Shown: positions 10,968 to 21,914, counted from the first letter of the stretch. The stretch: 64,000 nt of DNA from Lepraria neglecta (GCA_033220425.1 CM065650.1:4278001-4342000); one strand, 5' to 3'. The notes: generated by a model not told the origin, from the letters alone. Program-made: numbers and translations.

Positions 10968-11630
10968 CTATTTCCTCCCATTATGAAACTCCTCCAACCC
11001 ACGAGCGAACGCTTCATCCCTCGTATATCCCTCCAATCTGAATACTCTCAGCGCTTTCAAACCTTCCACAAGCTCTTTGAAAACTTTCTTTTCGGTTTTG
11101 AGCGTGATTTCTGCGATTGTGAGAGCTGGGAGCATGCACTTTCCGGCTCCGTGGTTCATGATTGTGAGGCTTTGGTTGGGGTCGTTGACCATCAAAGCTG
11201 CACCATTTCCGCTCTTCTCCCCGTTGATAATGACGATCCGTAGTTCCTTAAGGGATTTGAGTTCCCCCAAATAGCGGGCGATGAGTGGGAACTTTGACCA
11301 TAGCTGCTCTGCCCAGTCGATTTCGAGTCGAATCTTAGTGATTAGGAGTCGATTTCGACCCGAAAGATTGGAAATGTGAGCGTCGAAGTTGATGGATGTG
11401 GAAGGCGTGGAGCTGGTAAGTGTGTTTCCGTAGAGAAGCGGGCGCCCGACGTGGTTGAAAAGCTGGCAGACGCGGAGCATGGATGGCTGTAATTGGGAAC
11501 GGTAGTTTGCTGGCGTATATGCATCACGGTGGAGGATGAGTGGGTTGGGCGACACGAGGAGATGTCGGAGAATATCTTTGATCACTTTAAGCGGAAGTCT
11601 GAGCATTATGAGAGTTGGGATACTATTCAT
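10968..11630 (-). CDS. F-box-like hypothetical protein
   Basis: A single exon of 220 residues. The N-terminus LRLPLKVIKDILRHLLVSPN followed by SMLRVCQLFNHVGRPLLYGN has the pattern of many short fungal proteins with a degenerate F-box: Leu-Pro, then a helix, then a serine-leucine-rich helix ending in P.LY. True F-box proteins dock substrates on SCF ubiquitin ligases through Skp1; the match here is weak. The rest shows a pattern of short Leu-rich strands (KSLKELRIVIING, ALRVFRLEG) but no known domain. It lies 46 bases downstream of, and in the same direction as, a clearer F-box gene, so the two may be relatives or share transcription. Start codons at 11628 and 11604 are both possible. Confidence 0.6.
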   Translation of the reverse strand: MNSIPTLIMLRLPLKVIKDILRHLLVSPNPLILHRDAYTPANYRSQLQPSMLRVCQLFNHVGRPLLYGNTLTSSTPSTSINFDAHISNLSGRNRLLITKIRLEIDWAEQLWSKFPLIARYLGELKSLKELRIVIINGEKSGNGAALMVNDPNQSLTIMNHGAGKCMLPALTIAEITLKTEKKVFKELVEGLKALRVFRLEGYTRDEAFARGLEEFHNGRK

Positions 11631-11676
11631 TCAGCAGATCGGAATATCCTATCCCTTGTTCTAGCTACACAGATTT

Positions 11677-13329
11677 TCAGTTATCAGGCAATCCTAGTTC
11701 CACAAGTTGGCTCCTGCCCTGTTTGACCTCCCTATCAAAATGGAGTATGCGAAGCTCCTGCTTGCTCTGGATAAGCAGCCAACGCTCATCACCCGCGACC
11801 TCCTTCCATTCATAATGAATATCCCTCATGTCGAGCCTAGTGCTCCAACCACGGGAAGGGGACGTGATCCATATCTCCGGACAACCGATGTTATGCTGCA
11901 CAACATCAAATTCAATGTCTGCTGGGTCGTCCCGAATTGATTGATTGCGAACTCCGGGATAGATGTTGTTGTAACGCCAACAGCTTGCTCTCCTAGGCTC
12001 AGGTAGTGGCTGAGACTCAGGAGATCTCTCAGACCCACATTCCACTCGTGGAGCGCTATCATCGTCACGTCTATCTTCCCATCGCGGTCCTGAGCCAATG
12101 ATAGGAATCCCGACTATGCGTTCACAGTATTGATGGACCCGGCGAGATACTGGTCGATAGACAACGTGCATACCACGTTCAAGATCACATCCCTCCTCAA
12201 TGAAATACACAGAGCCTTGATCAAGCTCAATTTTCCTCAGTGAAGGCGCATCCCGTTGCCTTATGGTCAAGTCATCTAGGTCTAAATAGGACAGCTTCTT
12301 GACAAGGGGCGGACCAAGGCTGGAATGACTTTCTCCTGTTGGATCCTGAGATGGACGATAAGGCGAGGGCTGGCTGATATCCCAAATCAAAAGAGACTCG
12401 ATCGGCTGATCCTCACCCCAGGACGATCTATTGGGTTGCCAGATGTACGCAGCATAGTGTGTTGGAGAGTGTGTTGAAAGCCAGCAGTCCCGCGGCGTTA
12501 ACGGAAACCCCAGATAATGTAGCTTCCATTCATTGCGAAACGTCGCATTCCACCTAGGAAGCCAAGGAAAGGTCTTTGGAGCCGGAAGGACATCGTAAGC
12601 CGTGGCAAAGTGGCGGTGGACGTCTTCATCATCGTTGAGCTTGTGGTACGGACACCTCTCAGCCCATTCAACGATAAGGAGACTGTGTTTCAGACGGAGT
12701 CTTCGCACAACCTGATCTTTGACACTGAACGGCACGATTGACGTAGTGTTAGACTCAATGTCGAGAAGCACATAGGCATGGACGTCAAGATCGTAATAGA
12801 CTAGGAGACCAGCATCATAAGTCCATTCAGTCTCTTTCAAATCTGTTGGCACGTGACGTTCCTCTCGCGAACCTCTGATTCTCAGGGGAAGAGTCAGTCC
12901 TGGGATGACGTATCGGCTCCATCTGCCAACGGGATACTGATTTCCAATAAGGTTGTGGTTTGCCCAAGGATTCTTGAGTGGCAGATGAAGCATTAGCTCC
13001 GTGGATGACCAAGGTTTTCCAGACTTCAGGGCAAAGTATCTTGCTACGACCTTATCGAAGGTGTTCTTCAACAAAATTGGAACCTCATTCGAATTCTTGT
13101 TCTGCGGCAGCTCAAGCTCACTCGATTCCTTGGTGAGCAAAGAGCGCACTTCTCTCGCTCTGCTGTAATCTCGGACCAAGATGTCTCGGAGAAAAGGGCC
13201 GTCGTTGAATTCTTTATGCCATCTTTTTGAAACGGAAAGACAACGAAAGATGTCACGAGCGTCAAGAAAGTTTGTAACAATTAGGAAAACGTCCGTTGGG
13301 AGGTCTGTCAGATCAGAGACCTTCTCCAT
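11677..13329 (-). CDS. F-box protein
   Basis: A single exon of 550 residues. Residues about 6-45 form a typical F-box: LTDLPTDVFLIVTNFLDARD, then IFRCLSVSKRWHKEFND. This helix bundle binds Skp1 and so brings targets to SCF ubiquitin ligases. The rest (residues 60-550) is a beta-rich, Trp-rich region of the kind seen in fungal F-box proteins with propeller-like C-termini, for example the run around YDAGLLVYYDLDVHAYVLLD. There is no WD or Kelch signature that I can name. It is rich in Arg and Asp near residues 430-460. The target is unknown. The first ATG of the open frame is used, as it immediately precedes the F-box. Confidence 0.8.
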   Translation of the reverse strand: MEKVSDLTDLPTDVFLIVTNFLDARDIFRCLSVSKRWHKEFNDGPFLRDILVRDYSRAREVRSLLTKESSELELPQNKNSNEVPILLKNTFDKVVARYFALKSGKPWSSTELMLHLPLKNPWANHNLIGNQYPVGRWSRYVIPGLTLPLRIRGSREERHVPTDLKETEWTYDAGLLVYYDLDVHAYVLLDIESNTTSIVPFSVKDQVVRRLRLKHSLLIVEWAERCPYHKLNDDEDVHRHFATAYDVLPAPKTFPWLPRWNATFRNEWKLHYLGFPLTPRDCWLSTHSPTHYAAYIWQPNRSSWGEDQPIESLLIWDISQPSPYRPSQDPTGESHSSLGPPLVKKLSYLDLDDLTIRQRDAPSLRKIELDQGSVYFIEEGCDLERGMHVVYRPVSRRVHQYCERIVGIPIIGSGPRWEDRRDDDSAPRVECGSERSPESQPLPEPRRASCWRYNNIYPGVRNQSIRDDPADIEFDVVQHNIGCPEIWITSPSRGWSTRLDMRDIHYEWKEVAGDERWLLIQSKQELRILHFDREVKQGRSQLVELGLPDN

Positions 13330-14120
13330 GATGCTGTACCTATTGGGTAGCTTTCGAGATTATGCATGGCAGATACATGGGATTTCGAGGTATGGCGAGG
13401 CTGCGTACGCTAGAAGAAGACCGATATGAGGCTGATCTAGCAGATGTTGACACGAGTGCGAGGGAGTATAAGAGAACATGAGTTCAGATAAAGGGGTACG
13501 GCTTGACAGCTTCACAGACTCCAGTCCGGGGGGATTGGAGCGTACAAGAAAGCATCCATGTACTTACTCGAAGGATGCATAGATGCTGAAGGTGTCTGAA
13601 TTCATTCTGGGGCTGTGGTGGAAAACAACAAAGATCTGCCCGGGGTTTAGCCAGTAGGGTACACAATCACGTTTCCATGTAGCAACTCTACAATAAGCCG
13701 TTCCCATAAAGATTTTTTGCCTATTGAATTATAGAGGATATAATGGTAAACAGCTTTACATGCGAAAGTCTAACCATGAAACTAGAGTAAAGAGCGCATT
13801 CCTCACAAAATGGGTGCTTGCCCCATCGATAAGGCTACGACTAAACCCTAATCTAACCTGTCTTGCCTTGCATCTCCAGTCACCTTCTCCAGACTAGCTT
13901 TACGCAAACCTCCGTATGTTTGCAACTAGGAACTCACAACACATCTTGCATTTATAGTTCACTCGTTCAGAAGCAACCTAGATGTCCTACTACAGCATCG
14001 TCACAAGTCGCAATCATGAGACTAAGCGCCTAGCACATCCTTCTGATTCATGAACTAGAACATGGCTTGTCTGGACATTCCTTCAGACTACGTTGACGAG
14101 TGTTCGAAGAACGCTCGAAG
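13330..14120. other. Divergent spacer, nothing recognised
   Basis: 790 bases between the F-box gene and the Atg14-like gene. AT-rich at 13700-13800. Several short open stretches, none protein-like. Confidence 0.4.
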
Positions 14121-15752
14121 ATGCAGTGCGACATATGCCAACGCTCCCCAAGCAGCCGGCTACCTTTCAACTGCACCCTCTGCGCTCGAAATACCCTCTA
14201 CCAGCCTCGAATACAACTTGCGCAGTCGTTGCTACAGAAGGAAGCCTTAGAGAAAGAGGTGGATCAAAATGTAGCCGGTACTCCTAAGCCGACTAGAATT
14301 ATACCCGCGCCTGGGGGTAAACCTTCAGAGCCGAATCCTTCGTGGATTGTCCAGCGAGCAGCCGCCGAGCAGATCGTCTCGGAAGAGAAAACGCAGGGAA
14401 TCCACGACCACGTCAAGACTTTGCGTGAGGAAATTCAGAACACAAAAGCTGAGATTGCAGCAAGGAAGGCGAGGCTTCAAAAGCGACGCTCAGAGTTCGC
14501 CTCCGCCAAGCAAGAGCTGTCCAAGAGCCAGACGGGCGCTGTTGAGAATATGGATAAAAGCATGCGGAGGACAGAACACCGGTGGGATATTCTGCACAAC
14601 AAGACCGCGGAGTCTCGTCTCTTCTTATGCCGGGAAGCTGCTTTGCTTTACGGTCTCCATCAGCGGAAGCGCAAGAAAGGTGGATTAGGCAGAGATGTCT
14701 ATTTCGTTGGAGGAGTACCAATCGCTGATCTCAGGGATTTGAATAGTATGGACTCTTTCGACTATGGTTTGAGACAGGCTGACTCTTCTATAGATGCATC
14801 CCCAGCACATGTAACCACATCAAACACCAACCTAGCACATCTCGTCCACCTAGTCTCACACTACCTCTCCCTCCGCCTTCCAGCCGAAATCACACTGCCC
14901 CATCGCGATTATCCTCTTCCCACCATACTCTCCCCCGGTTCATCATACACCGGCCGTGAAGTCCCCTTCCCAGGCTCTACGCCCTCACATTCCTCGAACA
15001 ACAGCCCATCAGCGTCTCGTCACGCTGATCAGCGATCCCTGCCTAGGCCGCGACCACTACATCTCGACAAAAAACTCTCAGCGCTCGCTAAAGATGATCA
15101 AGTCGCATATGCCTCCTTCGTTGAAGGCATCGCATTCCTAGCCTGGGATATAGCTTGGCTATGCAAGACCCAAGGTCTCAACGTTGGGGGCAACTCGTGG
15201 GAAGACGTCTGCGCTATGGGAAAGAACCTGTGGCAACTGCTCCTGGCTCCGCCTCCGAGACCTTCTGTATCAAGAGAACCATCCAGCAAGACTCCTCCGC
15301 AAAAGCCCTCACTCTCCCGTCCATCCACTGCCGCAGCTCGCACCCTTCAGCCAGAGAATCCCAAAGATGTTCCACCTCTGGGCCATTTCTCTCACGGTAC
15401 CGCATATGGCTACCTCGCCACAGCATCCGGTACAGAATACATGCGCGACTGGGGTCTCCAACATCCCCTGAGAGTCATTGAGAAGGTCAAAGCGATGCTC
15501 CTAGCCGAGAGGACAGGGGCAGAATGGGAGATCTTGGAGGGAAATGAGTGGGAAGAGGAAGAGGCTGGATCTGAGGCAAAGAAGGAGACTAAGAAGGATG
15601 TTGTAAGACCTGGGATTGAGGAGACTGTGATTTTGGTGAGGCCGGGGGGAGTGGAGAGTGGTATCAATGAGGGCAGTGGAGGTACGGAGAGGGAGGAGAG
15701 TGATGGGAAGGGGAGAGGAGCAAGTGGGTGGATGAAGCTTAAGAGTAGATGA
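14121..15752 (+). CDS. atg14: Atg14-type subunit of the autophagy PI3-kinase complex
   Basis: A single exon of 543 residues starting at MQCDICQ. The N-terminus has paired CxxC motifs (C3/C6 and C18/C21), as in Atg14/Barkor. A long charged coiled coil follows at about residues 85-165, then the family core: HNKTAESRLFLCREAALLYG, GGVPIADLRDLNS, and ANL.HLVHLVSHYLSLRLPA with ITLPHRDYPLPTI. Atg14 ties Vps34-Vps15-Atg6 to the pre-autophagosomal site. The C-terminal about 80 residues are acidic and low-complexity. The related Vps38/UVRAG shares the coiled coil but not the N-terminal cysteines, which favours Atg14. An in-frame GTG lies seven codons upstream; the ATG puts the first Cys at position 3, as in relatives. 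Confidence 0.85.
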   Translation: MQCDICQRSPSSRLPFNCTLCARNTLYQPRIQLAQSLLQKEALEKEVDQNVAGTPKPTRIIPAPGGKPSEPNPSWIVQRAAAEQIVSEEKTQGIHDHVKTLREEIQNTKAEIAARKARLQKRRSEFASAKQELSKSQTGAVENMDKSMRRTEHRWDILHNKTAESRLFLCREAALLYGLHQRKRKKGGLGRDVYFVGGVPIADLRDLNSMDSFDYGLRQADSSIDASPAHVTTSNTNLAHLVHLVSHYLSLRLPAEITLPHRDYPLPTILSPGSSYTGREVPFPGSTPSHSSNNSPSASRHADQRSLPRPRPLHLDKKLSALAKDDQVAYASFVEGIAFLAWDIAWLCKTQGLNVGGNSWEDVCAMGKNLWQLLLAPPPRPSVSREPSSKTPPQKPSLSRPSTAAARTLQPENPKDVPPLGHFSHGTAYGYLATASGTEYMRDWGLQHPLRVIEKVKAMLLAERTGAEWEILEGNEWEEEEAGSEAKKETKKDVVRPGIEETVILVRPGGVESGINEGSGGTEREESDGKGRGASGWMKLKSR

Positions 15753-15888
15753 TAGATGATGTATGCATCCTGGCGTAAGTGATGGTAGAATGTTGATACC
15801 CCCAATCTTCCGAACTCAACGCCCCAGCATACGTTCCAGCATTTTATGATATAAATAGTCTATCAACATTCACATCTGAAAAAGAAAC

Positions 15889-15975
15889 CCCTTCCTACCT
15901 CAATTGGCAGAGCGCAAGGCTGTAATTGACAAAACAACCACCTTGAGGTTTCCAGTTCGATTCCGGAGGAAGGGA
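15889..15975 (+). tRNA. tRNA-Tyr (GTA) with a 14-base intron
   Basis: Acceptor stem CCCTTCC (15889-15895) pairs with GGAAGGG (15968-15974), discriminator A at 15975. The D arm is CCTC/GAGC with one mismatch at its base. The anticodon stem CAAGG/CCTTG (15915-15919 and 15941-15945) closes a loop with anticodon GTA at 15922-15924. A 14-base intron (15926-15939) sits one base after the anticodon, the normal eukaryotic place and a fixed trait of tRNA-Tyr. The T loop is TTCGATT with an A-C mismatch in the stem. A TTTT run at 15988-15991 and a second T run at 15994 act as the Pol III terminator. Confidence 0.95.
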
Positions 15976-16180
15976 ATCAAATCAAACTTTTGCTTTTTGT
16001 CAGTCGTCTACAGAAGATCATATCACCTTCATAGCTGGGCGCCGATTGTTGGTTGCGCGAAGTGATCGATTTTCTTTTCAAGCATGATGTGACTCAGAAT
16101 GCTGTGTTTACGCGCTAGATAATCCATTGTCCCACTGAAGCATGTCTGTTTGTCATAAAGAGTATTAATCATCAATGATA

Positions 16181-16537
16181 CTAAAATACTCGCTCCAAGT
16201 ACCGCACAACATCCCACATGCCCAAGCGGCCATATATACCCCGACCTTCGATGCTCACGCCCCTTCCTTCAAGATCTGTATGACCCTGACTTCTAAGCGT
16301 ACTGGCAGCAGACACTGCATCCGCACTCGTAGCCACAACAGACCGCCCGCCATCCCCTAAACCCACAGGCGTTCGCTCAGCCGTCGTTTCAGAACCCCCA
16401 GCATTCAATGCTGCTGTAATGTACCTAGTCACAGAGCCTGTTAAATAAGCCGTGAACGTCAGGCTACTTACAGTCAAGAGATTCGCATGCGTGGTCAATA
16501 CCTGCGAGAAAAGACCGCGTGCTGTTTCATTGACCAT
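16181..16537 (-). CDS. Small hypothetical protein with a possible membrane segment
   Basis: 118 residues from the ATG at 16535. Residues about 18-45 (ANLLTVSSLTFTAYLTGSVT) are moderately hydrophobic and could form one membrane helix; the rest is Gly/Ser/Thr-rich and ends in a short amphipathic stretch, MWDVVRYLERVF. The frame is open further upstream to about 16580, so an earlier start or an upstream exon is possible. I recognise no family. Base composition and the balanced hydrophobic pattern favour a real gene, but there is no homology evidence. Confidence 0.45.
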   Translation of the reverse strand: MVNETARGLFSQVLTTHANLLTVSSLTFTAYLTGSVTRYITAALNAGGSETTAERTPVGLGDGGRSVVATSADAVSAASTLRSQGHTDLEGRGVSIEGRGIYGRLGMWDVVRYLERVF

Positions 16538-16879
16538 TAAAACACCGGTATAGGTAAGAACATGGGTGTGTTAGGCGCTGTTATTGTTACGGCGGGTGTG
16601 GAGGACCATGTTTCATCCTGTTAGAGAGCACAGAAAAGTATTGATTCACCAGTAAGCAAAGTAGGACTTTGAGAAGGCCATGCTAGCTTGATGATGTCTC
16701 AGACCTACGCAACTGCGCCAAGACATATAGCCTCGAAGGACACGAGTCCTGATCGCTTCAAGATATGTTGGGGACGATCTTCCCCCAGTGTTTCAAATGC
16801 ATGCATGCATGTCTAAGGGGTATGACTTACAAATAGCAAACAACCACCAGATGACTATTGCGCAAGACGCCAAATGCCG

Positions 16880-19800
16880 TCAAAGATGGAACTTCTCAAG
16901 ATACTTGGTGGCCGTCTCAACGGCCTGGTCCACCTTCTCAGGGTTCGTGCCGTTACCGACGCTGGTTGACCCTTTCCCTCCCGCTGCGCCGCCTACGACG
17001 CCTGATACCGCATTAGCCCATTCGCTGGCTGACATTCCTTGCTTGTTCGCGGCCTGTGTATTCGTCAGCTCGTGTACGAGAGAATTGTAAAACAATTTGC
17101 GGATCTTTACCTCCGAGACATGGCATCCATGAATGACCTTCCCATCGATCACAGCGAAGAGATACACAGTTTTGTCCTTGTTCTTCTTCTGGACATGATT
17201 GACAGCTTCGCTAATGGCTTTTTGATTCGCGGTAACAGGAACTTTGGCGATAAATTCTTTCTTGTCTTTGTGCTCAGAGAAGTAATTGCTGATAGCATCC
17301 AGCGCCTTTTTGGCATCGGCTTTTTGCTGCGCTTTTTGCTCGTCCAATTGTGCCTTGACAATCTTTGCGAAATAGTCTCGGAGCTTGGACTTTGTGATCC
17401 ATGACACTGAAAGCTGGTTCAGATCGGCTTGCGTCATCTTGACTTCCTGCTCCTTCTCACGGCCGTGAAGCATCTTCTCTAGTCGCTCTATTCTCTCGCC
17501 AAATTCCTTTGCAACTCTCTGGACTTCGTATGCGTCTGAGCCAGTCACAGCGACAATTCTTCGTATGCCCTTAGCAATGCCGCTCTCTTCTATGATTACC
17601 AACTCCTTGATGTCGCCTGTCTTGAGAACGTGCGTCCCACCACAGAATTCCACGCTGACTTCTCGCCATTCTTTGGCTTTGACGTTCGAGAGGAGGTCCT
17701 CCACAGGTACGCCCACCGACACTACCCGTACGGGGTCAGGGTAGGTTTCACCAAATACCGCACGTACTCCGAGGATCTCCTTTGCCGTGGCGAGAGGTAC
17801 ATCTTTCGCGTAAACTTCGCAGTTCTGCCTAATGTACTTGGTAGATATCTGTTCGATCTTCTCCAACTCCTCTATTGATACACCCGCTTTGTGGGAGAAA
17901 TCGAACCTTAATTTCTCCGGAGCGACCAGTGAACCTTTCTGGTCAATGCCATCCCCGAGTACCTCGCGTAATGCAAAGTTGAGTATGTGTGTGCCAGTGT
18001 GGTTGTTTCGTATTGGCCATCTTCGAAGCTCGTCAAATTCGCAAATGATTTCGTCACCAACAGAGAGCGAGCCGTACTTCATGTAGCCAGTGTGTAGCAC
18101 ATAGCCAGCGTAGGCTTGGACATTTTGAACCTCAAGTTCGGCAACGCCGTCTATAATGATCTTGCCAGTATCGCATTCTTGACCGCCTTGCTCCGCATAG
18201 AAATTAGTTCGATCTACAAGCAATCCCAATTGCTCGCCTTCTGGAATCTCTTTGGTCCCTTGCAAGAACTGCTTCGAATGGTATACTGCCTTTATTTGAG
18301 CCGTAATGTTGCCTCTTCCGAATTTTGGGCTGTCGTCTGTTGGTTGAACGTCGTTCATTTTCGAAAGCTTGCCAAGATCGTGAACGTCCAGCTTCACCAT
18401 ATCTGCAGCAGCTTTCTTCTCTCCTCTGCTGGCCTCTTTCGCCTTTAGTCGAGCTTCCTCAAATTCCATGTCGTCAATTTCCAGGCCCCTCTCTTCGGCC
18501 ATGAGCCGTGTCAAGTCGACTGGAAAGCCAAAAGTATCGTACAGTCGCCAAACATCAGCGCCATGAAGCTTCTTCGAATCCTTGAGCTTTGATTGCTGTG
18601 CGTAGCTCTCAAACTGCTTCTCCCCTCGATCAAGGGTTTTAGCAAACGATGCTTCTTCTTCGTCTAGGATCTCCTTGACATCTGATTCCTTCTTTTTGAT
18701 CTCAGGAAACATATCGCCCATTTGCTGCACTAGCGTGGGGACGATCTGAGAGAAGAACTCGCCGATGTCTGAATTAAAGTATTTCCGTGCATACCGGGCA
18801 CCTCGTCGTAAGACTCTTCGAACCACGTAGCCCCGTCCCTCGTTGTTTGGCGCAGCTCCGTCTGTGATTGCGAATGTCAGGGTCCGTACATGATCGGCAA
18901 CCACTCGGTAGGCAGTGTCGATTCCATCTGGATCGTCGGCCCCAAAGTTACCCCTATACTCCCTGGCGCCAGTGATCTTTTGTATCGTGGCAAACAGTGG
19001 AGTGAAAACATCTGTGTCATAGTTTGACATCTTATTTTGGAGCACTGAAACCAGTCGCTCGTAGCCCAATCCTGTGTCCACATGCTTGTTAGGCAATGAC
19101 TTTAGAGACTTGTCCGGTTCTCGGTTGTATTGTATGAACACGTTGTTCCATATCTCCAGGACGTTGGGGTCGTCTTGATTCACAAGATGTGCAGCATTTC
19201 TGCCACCTATCCGGTCGTAATGGATTTCGCTACAAGGTCCACAAGGCCCTTGGTCACCCATCTCCCAGAAGTTGTCTTTCATGTCTCCAGTGAGGAGGTG
19301 ATCCTCAGCAACCCCGACGGATTTCCATATATCTCGTGCTTCAGTATCAGCCTCAAGCCCTCCAGCTTTGTTGCCCTCGAAGTAAGTCACGTAGAGACGG
19401 TCCGGGTCCAGTCCGTAGACCTTCGTTAATAGCTCCCATGAGTATTCTATGGCTCCTTGTTTGAAGTAGTCGCCGAAACTCCAGTTGCCCAGCATCTCAA
19501 AGAACGTCTAGCCAGGCCGTCAGTCCAGCGTCTTTCAGTTGAACATTACCCAAGACTCACGTGGTGGTAGCTGTCTTTGCCCACATCGTCCAGATCCTTT
19601 AAACATAAGCGGGAGCCTCTCCACGAATGTGCTGAGGCTTACATTATGCTTGCCTCCCGCGCGTATACACTTTGCCTGTTAACCATCGCCCCTTTCAAGA
19701 GAATCACGTGCCCACCTTTTGCGAATTGACCGCACGCTTGAGTTGAGCAAAATCCGACGAAGGGTCGACGGTTCCGAGGAATATGGACTTGTACTGGTTC

Positions 19801-20136
19801 ATGCCCGCATTGGCGAAGAGTAAAGTAGGATCTGAGTGTGGTACGACCGATGAGGAGGGCACTGTTGACCGTATTAGTGCCAATATCAGAGCTTTCAAAT
19901 CCAGATTATATACCGAATGTATGCTCCTTCTTCTTGAAGTAGTCGATGAACGTTTCCCGCACCCGCACAGCAGACCATTGCTGTGTAGACCCCATCTTGG
20001 GCAGTGTAGTGCTAAACCTCCTACTGCTTGTAAAGTTGTGGTGTAGCAAAGTTGGTAGGACGGGGCAGATCGCCCTCAAACAGCCGTGACTCAGAGGTAG
20101 AAGTCCGCAGCTCCGCACCGTAGTCACTCCTAGCAT
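16880..20136 (-). CDS. ALA1: Alanyl-tRNA synthetase, with mitochondrial-type leader
   Basis: Five exons (20136-19914, 19861-19716, 19669-19643, 19596-19561, 19507-16880) add to 1020 codons, 1019 residues from the upstream ATG or 972 from the inner ATG at 19995-19993. It charges tRNA-Ala. The class II core contains [15 protein letters not shown] and [20 protein letters not shown]; the editing domain has HTGTH and CGGTH zinc ligands; a C-Ala-like tail follows. Residues 1-47 before [16 protein letters not shown] are Arg/Ser/Leu-rich with [12 protein letters not shown], a typical matrix-targeting and cleavage pattern. One gene probably supplies both cytosol and mitochondria by alternative starts, as known for yeast ALA1. 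Exons 3 and 4 are only 27 and 36 bases. Confidence 0.97.
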
Positions 20137-20856
20137 CAAGCGGTCCAAAAGAATGGCGAGTTCGCAACTTGCTGGGGTACAAATGAACTTGGTTAAATGA
20201 GCGGAGGAGACACCAATTTTTGCGGAAGCATGAGGAAGGGTAGTGCGAAGGTTGAGGCGGAGGGGGTTGTGGGTGTTGATTCTGGAGAACGATCTACGAA
20301 AATGCGCCTACGAAGACGGCTGATGCAGTACGTAATTCTACAATCTTGTACCGTATCAAATCTTGAAGCTTTGATGCCCGGATTATCTATTGAATTAATT
20401 GGTCTTCCCTAGCTGCTAAGATAGCCAAGTCAAGCACGTAAGAGCGAATCGCACTGTAAGTATAGGAATAGATCCTCCTGTAACTCGATAATTTGATTGA
20501 CGCTAGAAAACGTAGGATACCTAGGTTAAGTAGGAGAAGACTGTGCCTGCAATGTTAGTAGTAATAACATGAGAATTTAGGCCTGAAAATATGGACCTCC
20601 ACATCCACGCCCGAAGGATAGAATGTCGTGGTGAGTAATTGGCCTCTCCAAAGAGTATCATCTCCTTTGCACCAAAATAGGCCCGAACCATAGATTGAAC
20701 CAATCCTCGAGGGAAAGGGGGTAAGGGCCAGAGTGTTGGCAAAGTATATCACTTGTGAATCAGGTATTCTCAATGAGCAGGTATAACATTTGTCATGAAG
20801 CTTCATATTGTACCACCATCGCTATGTAGCAAAGGCAAATATCTTGAAAGGCATTC
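20137..20856. other. Spacer between L12 and AlaRS
   Basis: 720 bases. It carries the L12 3' UTR and the AlaRS promoter. Short open stretches on both strands (for example 20197-20412 plus) lack protein character. Nothing else recognised. Confidence 0.4.
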
Positions 20857-21603
20857 TTATTCTTCAGGAACTGCTGCATTGTTAGCGAAATTGTCTGTTT
20901 GAGTAGCAGCGCAGGAGTTCATACCCTCAATAACCCCATTCTCAATATCATCACTAACATCCTTCGGCGAACGCCCATCCACTTGACATCCCGTACTGAA
21001 CGCAGTCCCCAGAACCTCCTTGACGGTCCCCTTCAGATCCTTTGCTAACGATTTGAAACGCATAATCCTGGCGATGCCGTAAATCTCTTCGAGTGGGATA
21101 GATTTTGAGTGCTTGATGTTCTTCTCCTTCTTCCTGTCTCGTGGGGGTTCTTTCAGGGCTTTGATGACGAGGGAGGATGCGGAGGGGACGACTGAGACGG
21201 CGGCTTGACGATTTTGAATTGTGAGCTTGACGGTTACGCGGAGACCTTTCTGTGGAATCGTAAGCGACACTCGCCCTGGCTTTCCTGTATTCTTTGCCCT
21301 GGGCTTTCCATATTGTACGTACCCAGTCACCAGTAGCTTTGGCAATATCTTCTCCGACCTTCTTTGGCGACAGACCGAGGGGGCCAATCTTGGGCGCGAG
21401 AGCTGAGGAAGCACCAACTTCACCACCAGTGGCTCTCAGGGTGCTGTGGGAGGTCTCGGTCAGCTCAAAGTTCCAGCTGGGCAACTGGCCTATGGGCTCT
21501 GAATTACTTACATCTCCTTCACCTCATTGGGATCGAATTTTGGAGCTACATTCAGTCATGTCAGCGTATGAGAATGAGATCATCAGGATATACACATACG
21601 CAT
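20857..21603 (-). CDS. RPL12: 60S ribosomal protein L12 (uL11)
   Basis: The protein reads [13 protein letters not shown], then [55 protein letters not shown] and so on to VIEVPEE, about 165 residues. uL11 forms the base of the GTPase stalk with the rRNA of the thiostrepton loop. Exons: a 4-base first exon ATGC (21603-21600); a second from 21545; a third starting at the L/T-L-R-A-T-G-G stretch near 21448 after ...CCCACAG; a fourth from KGLRV after a GTACGT...CCACAG intron; and a short last exon ending at the TAA 20859-20857. The last intron has a CAGCAG acceptor, so the tail may read VIEVPEE or VIEAVPEE. Many early introns and a split start codon region are usual for fungal ribosomal protein genes. 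Confidence 0.95.
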
Positions 21604-21914
21604 GGCGGAAGAATAGTAGCGGTGTTTGTCGTTGGTAGTTGCTCCAATTCAAGATCGTAAAGTGCAATTCGCGGGCTATCTTTTTGTGGGAGCTAAGGTC
21701 CAATCTGGTAAAGCGCGAGGTGAGTCGCCCTATCAATTTAGTGAACCTTCGAGAGCTTTCCCGCCCCACCTCTTACACGCGACCAGCTGCTTAAACGCCA
21801 ATTGAAAGCAGCACAAGCAAGAAGCTGGCTACTTTCTGTCCGGACATGTCTTGCAGAAACCGCTTTGGCAGTGTCTACTCTGAAAGGAAGACAAAGTGGC
21901 CCTGACAGCCTACA
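21604..21914. promoter_or_regulatory. Divergent promoter, RPL12 / unknown acidic protein
   Basis: 311 bases between two start codons. No TATA box or known ribosomal-protein promoter element could be assigned with confidence. Confidence 0.3.
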
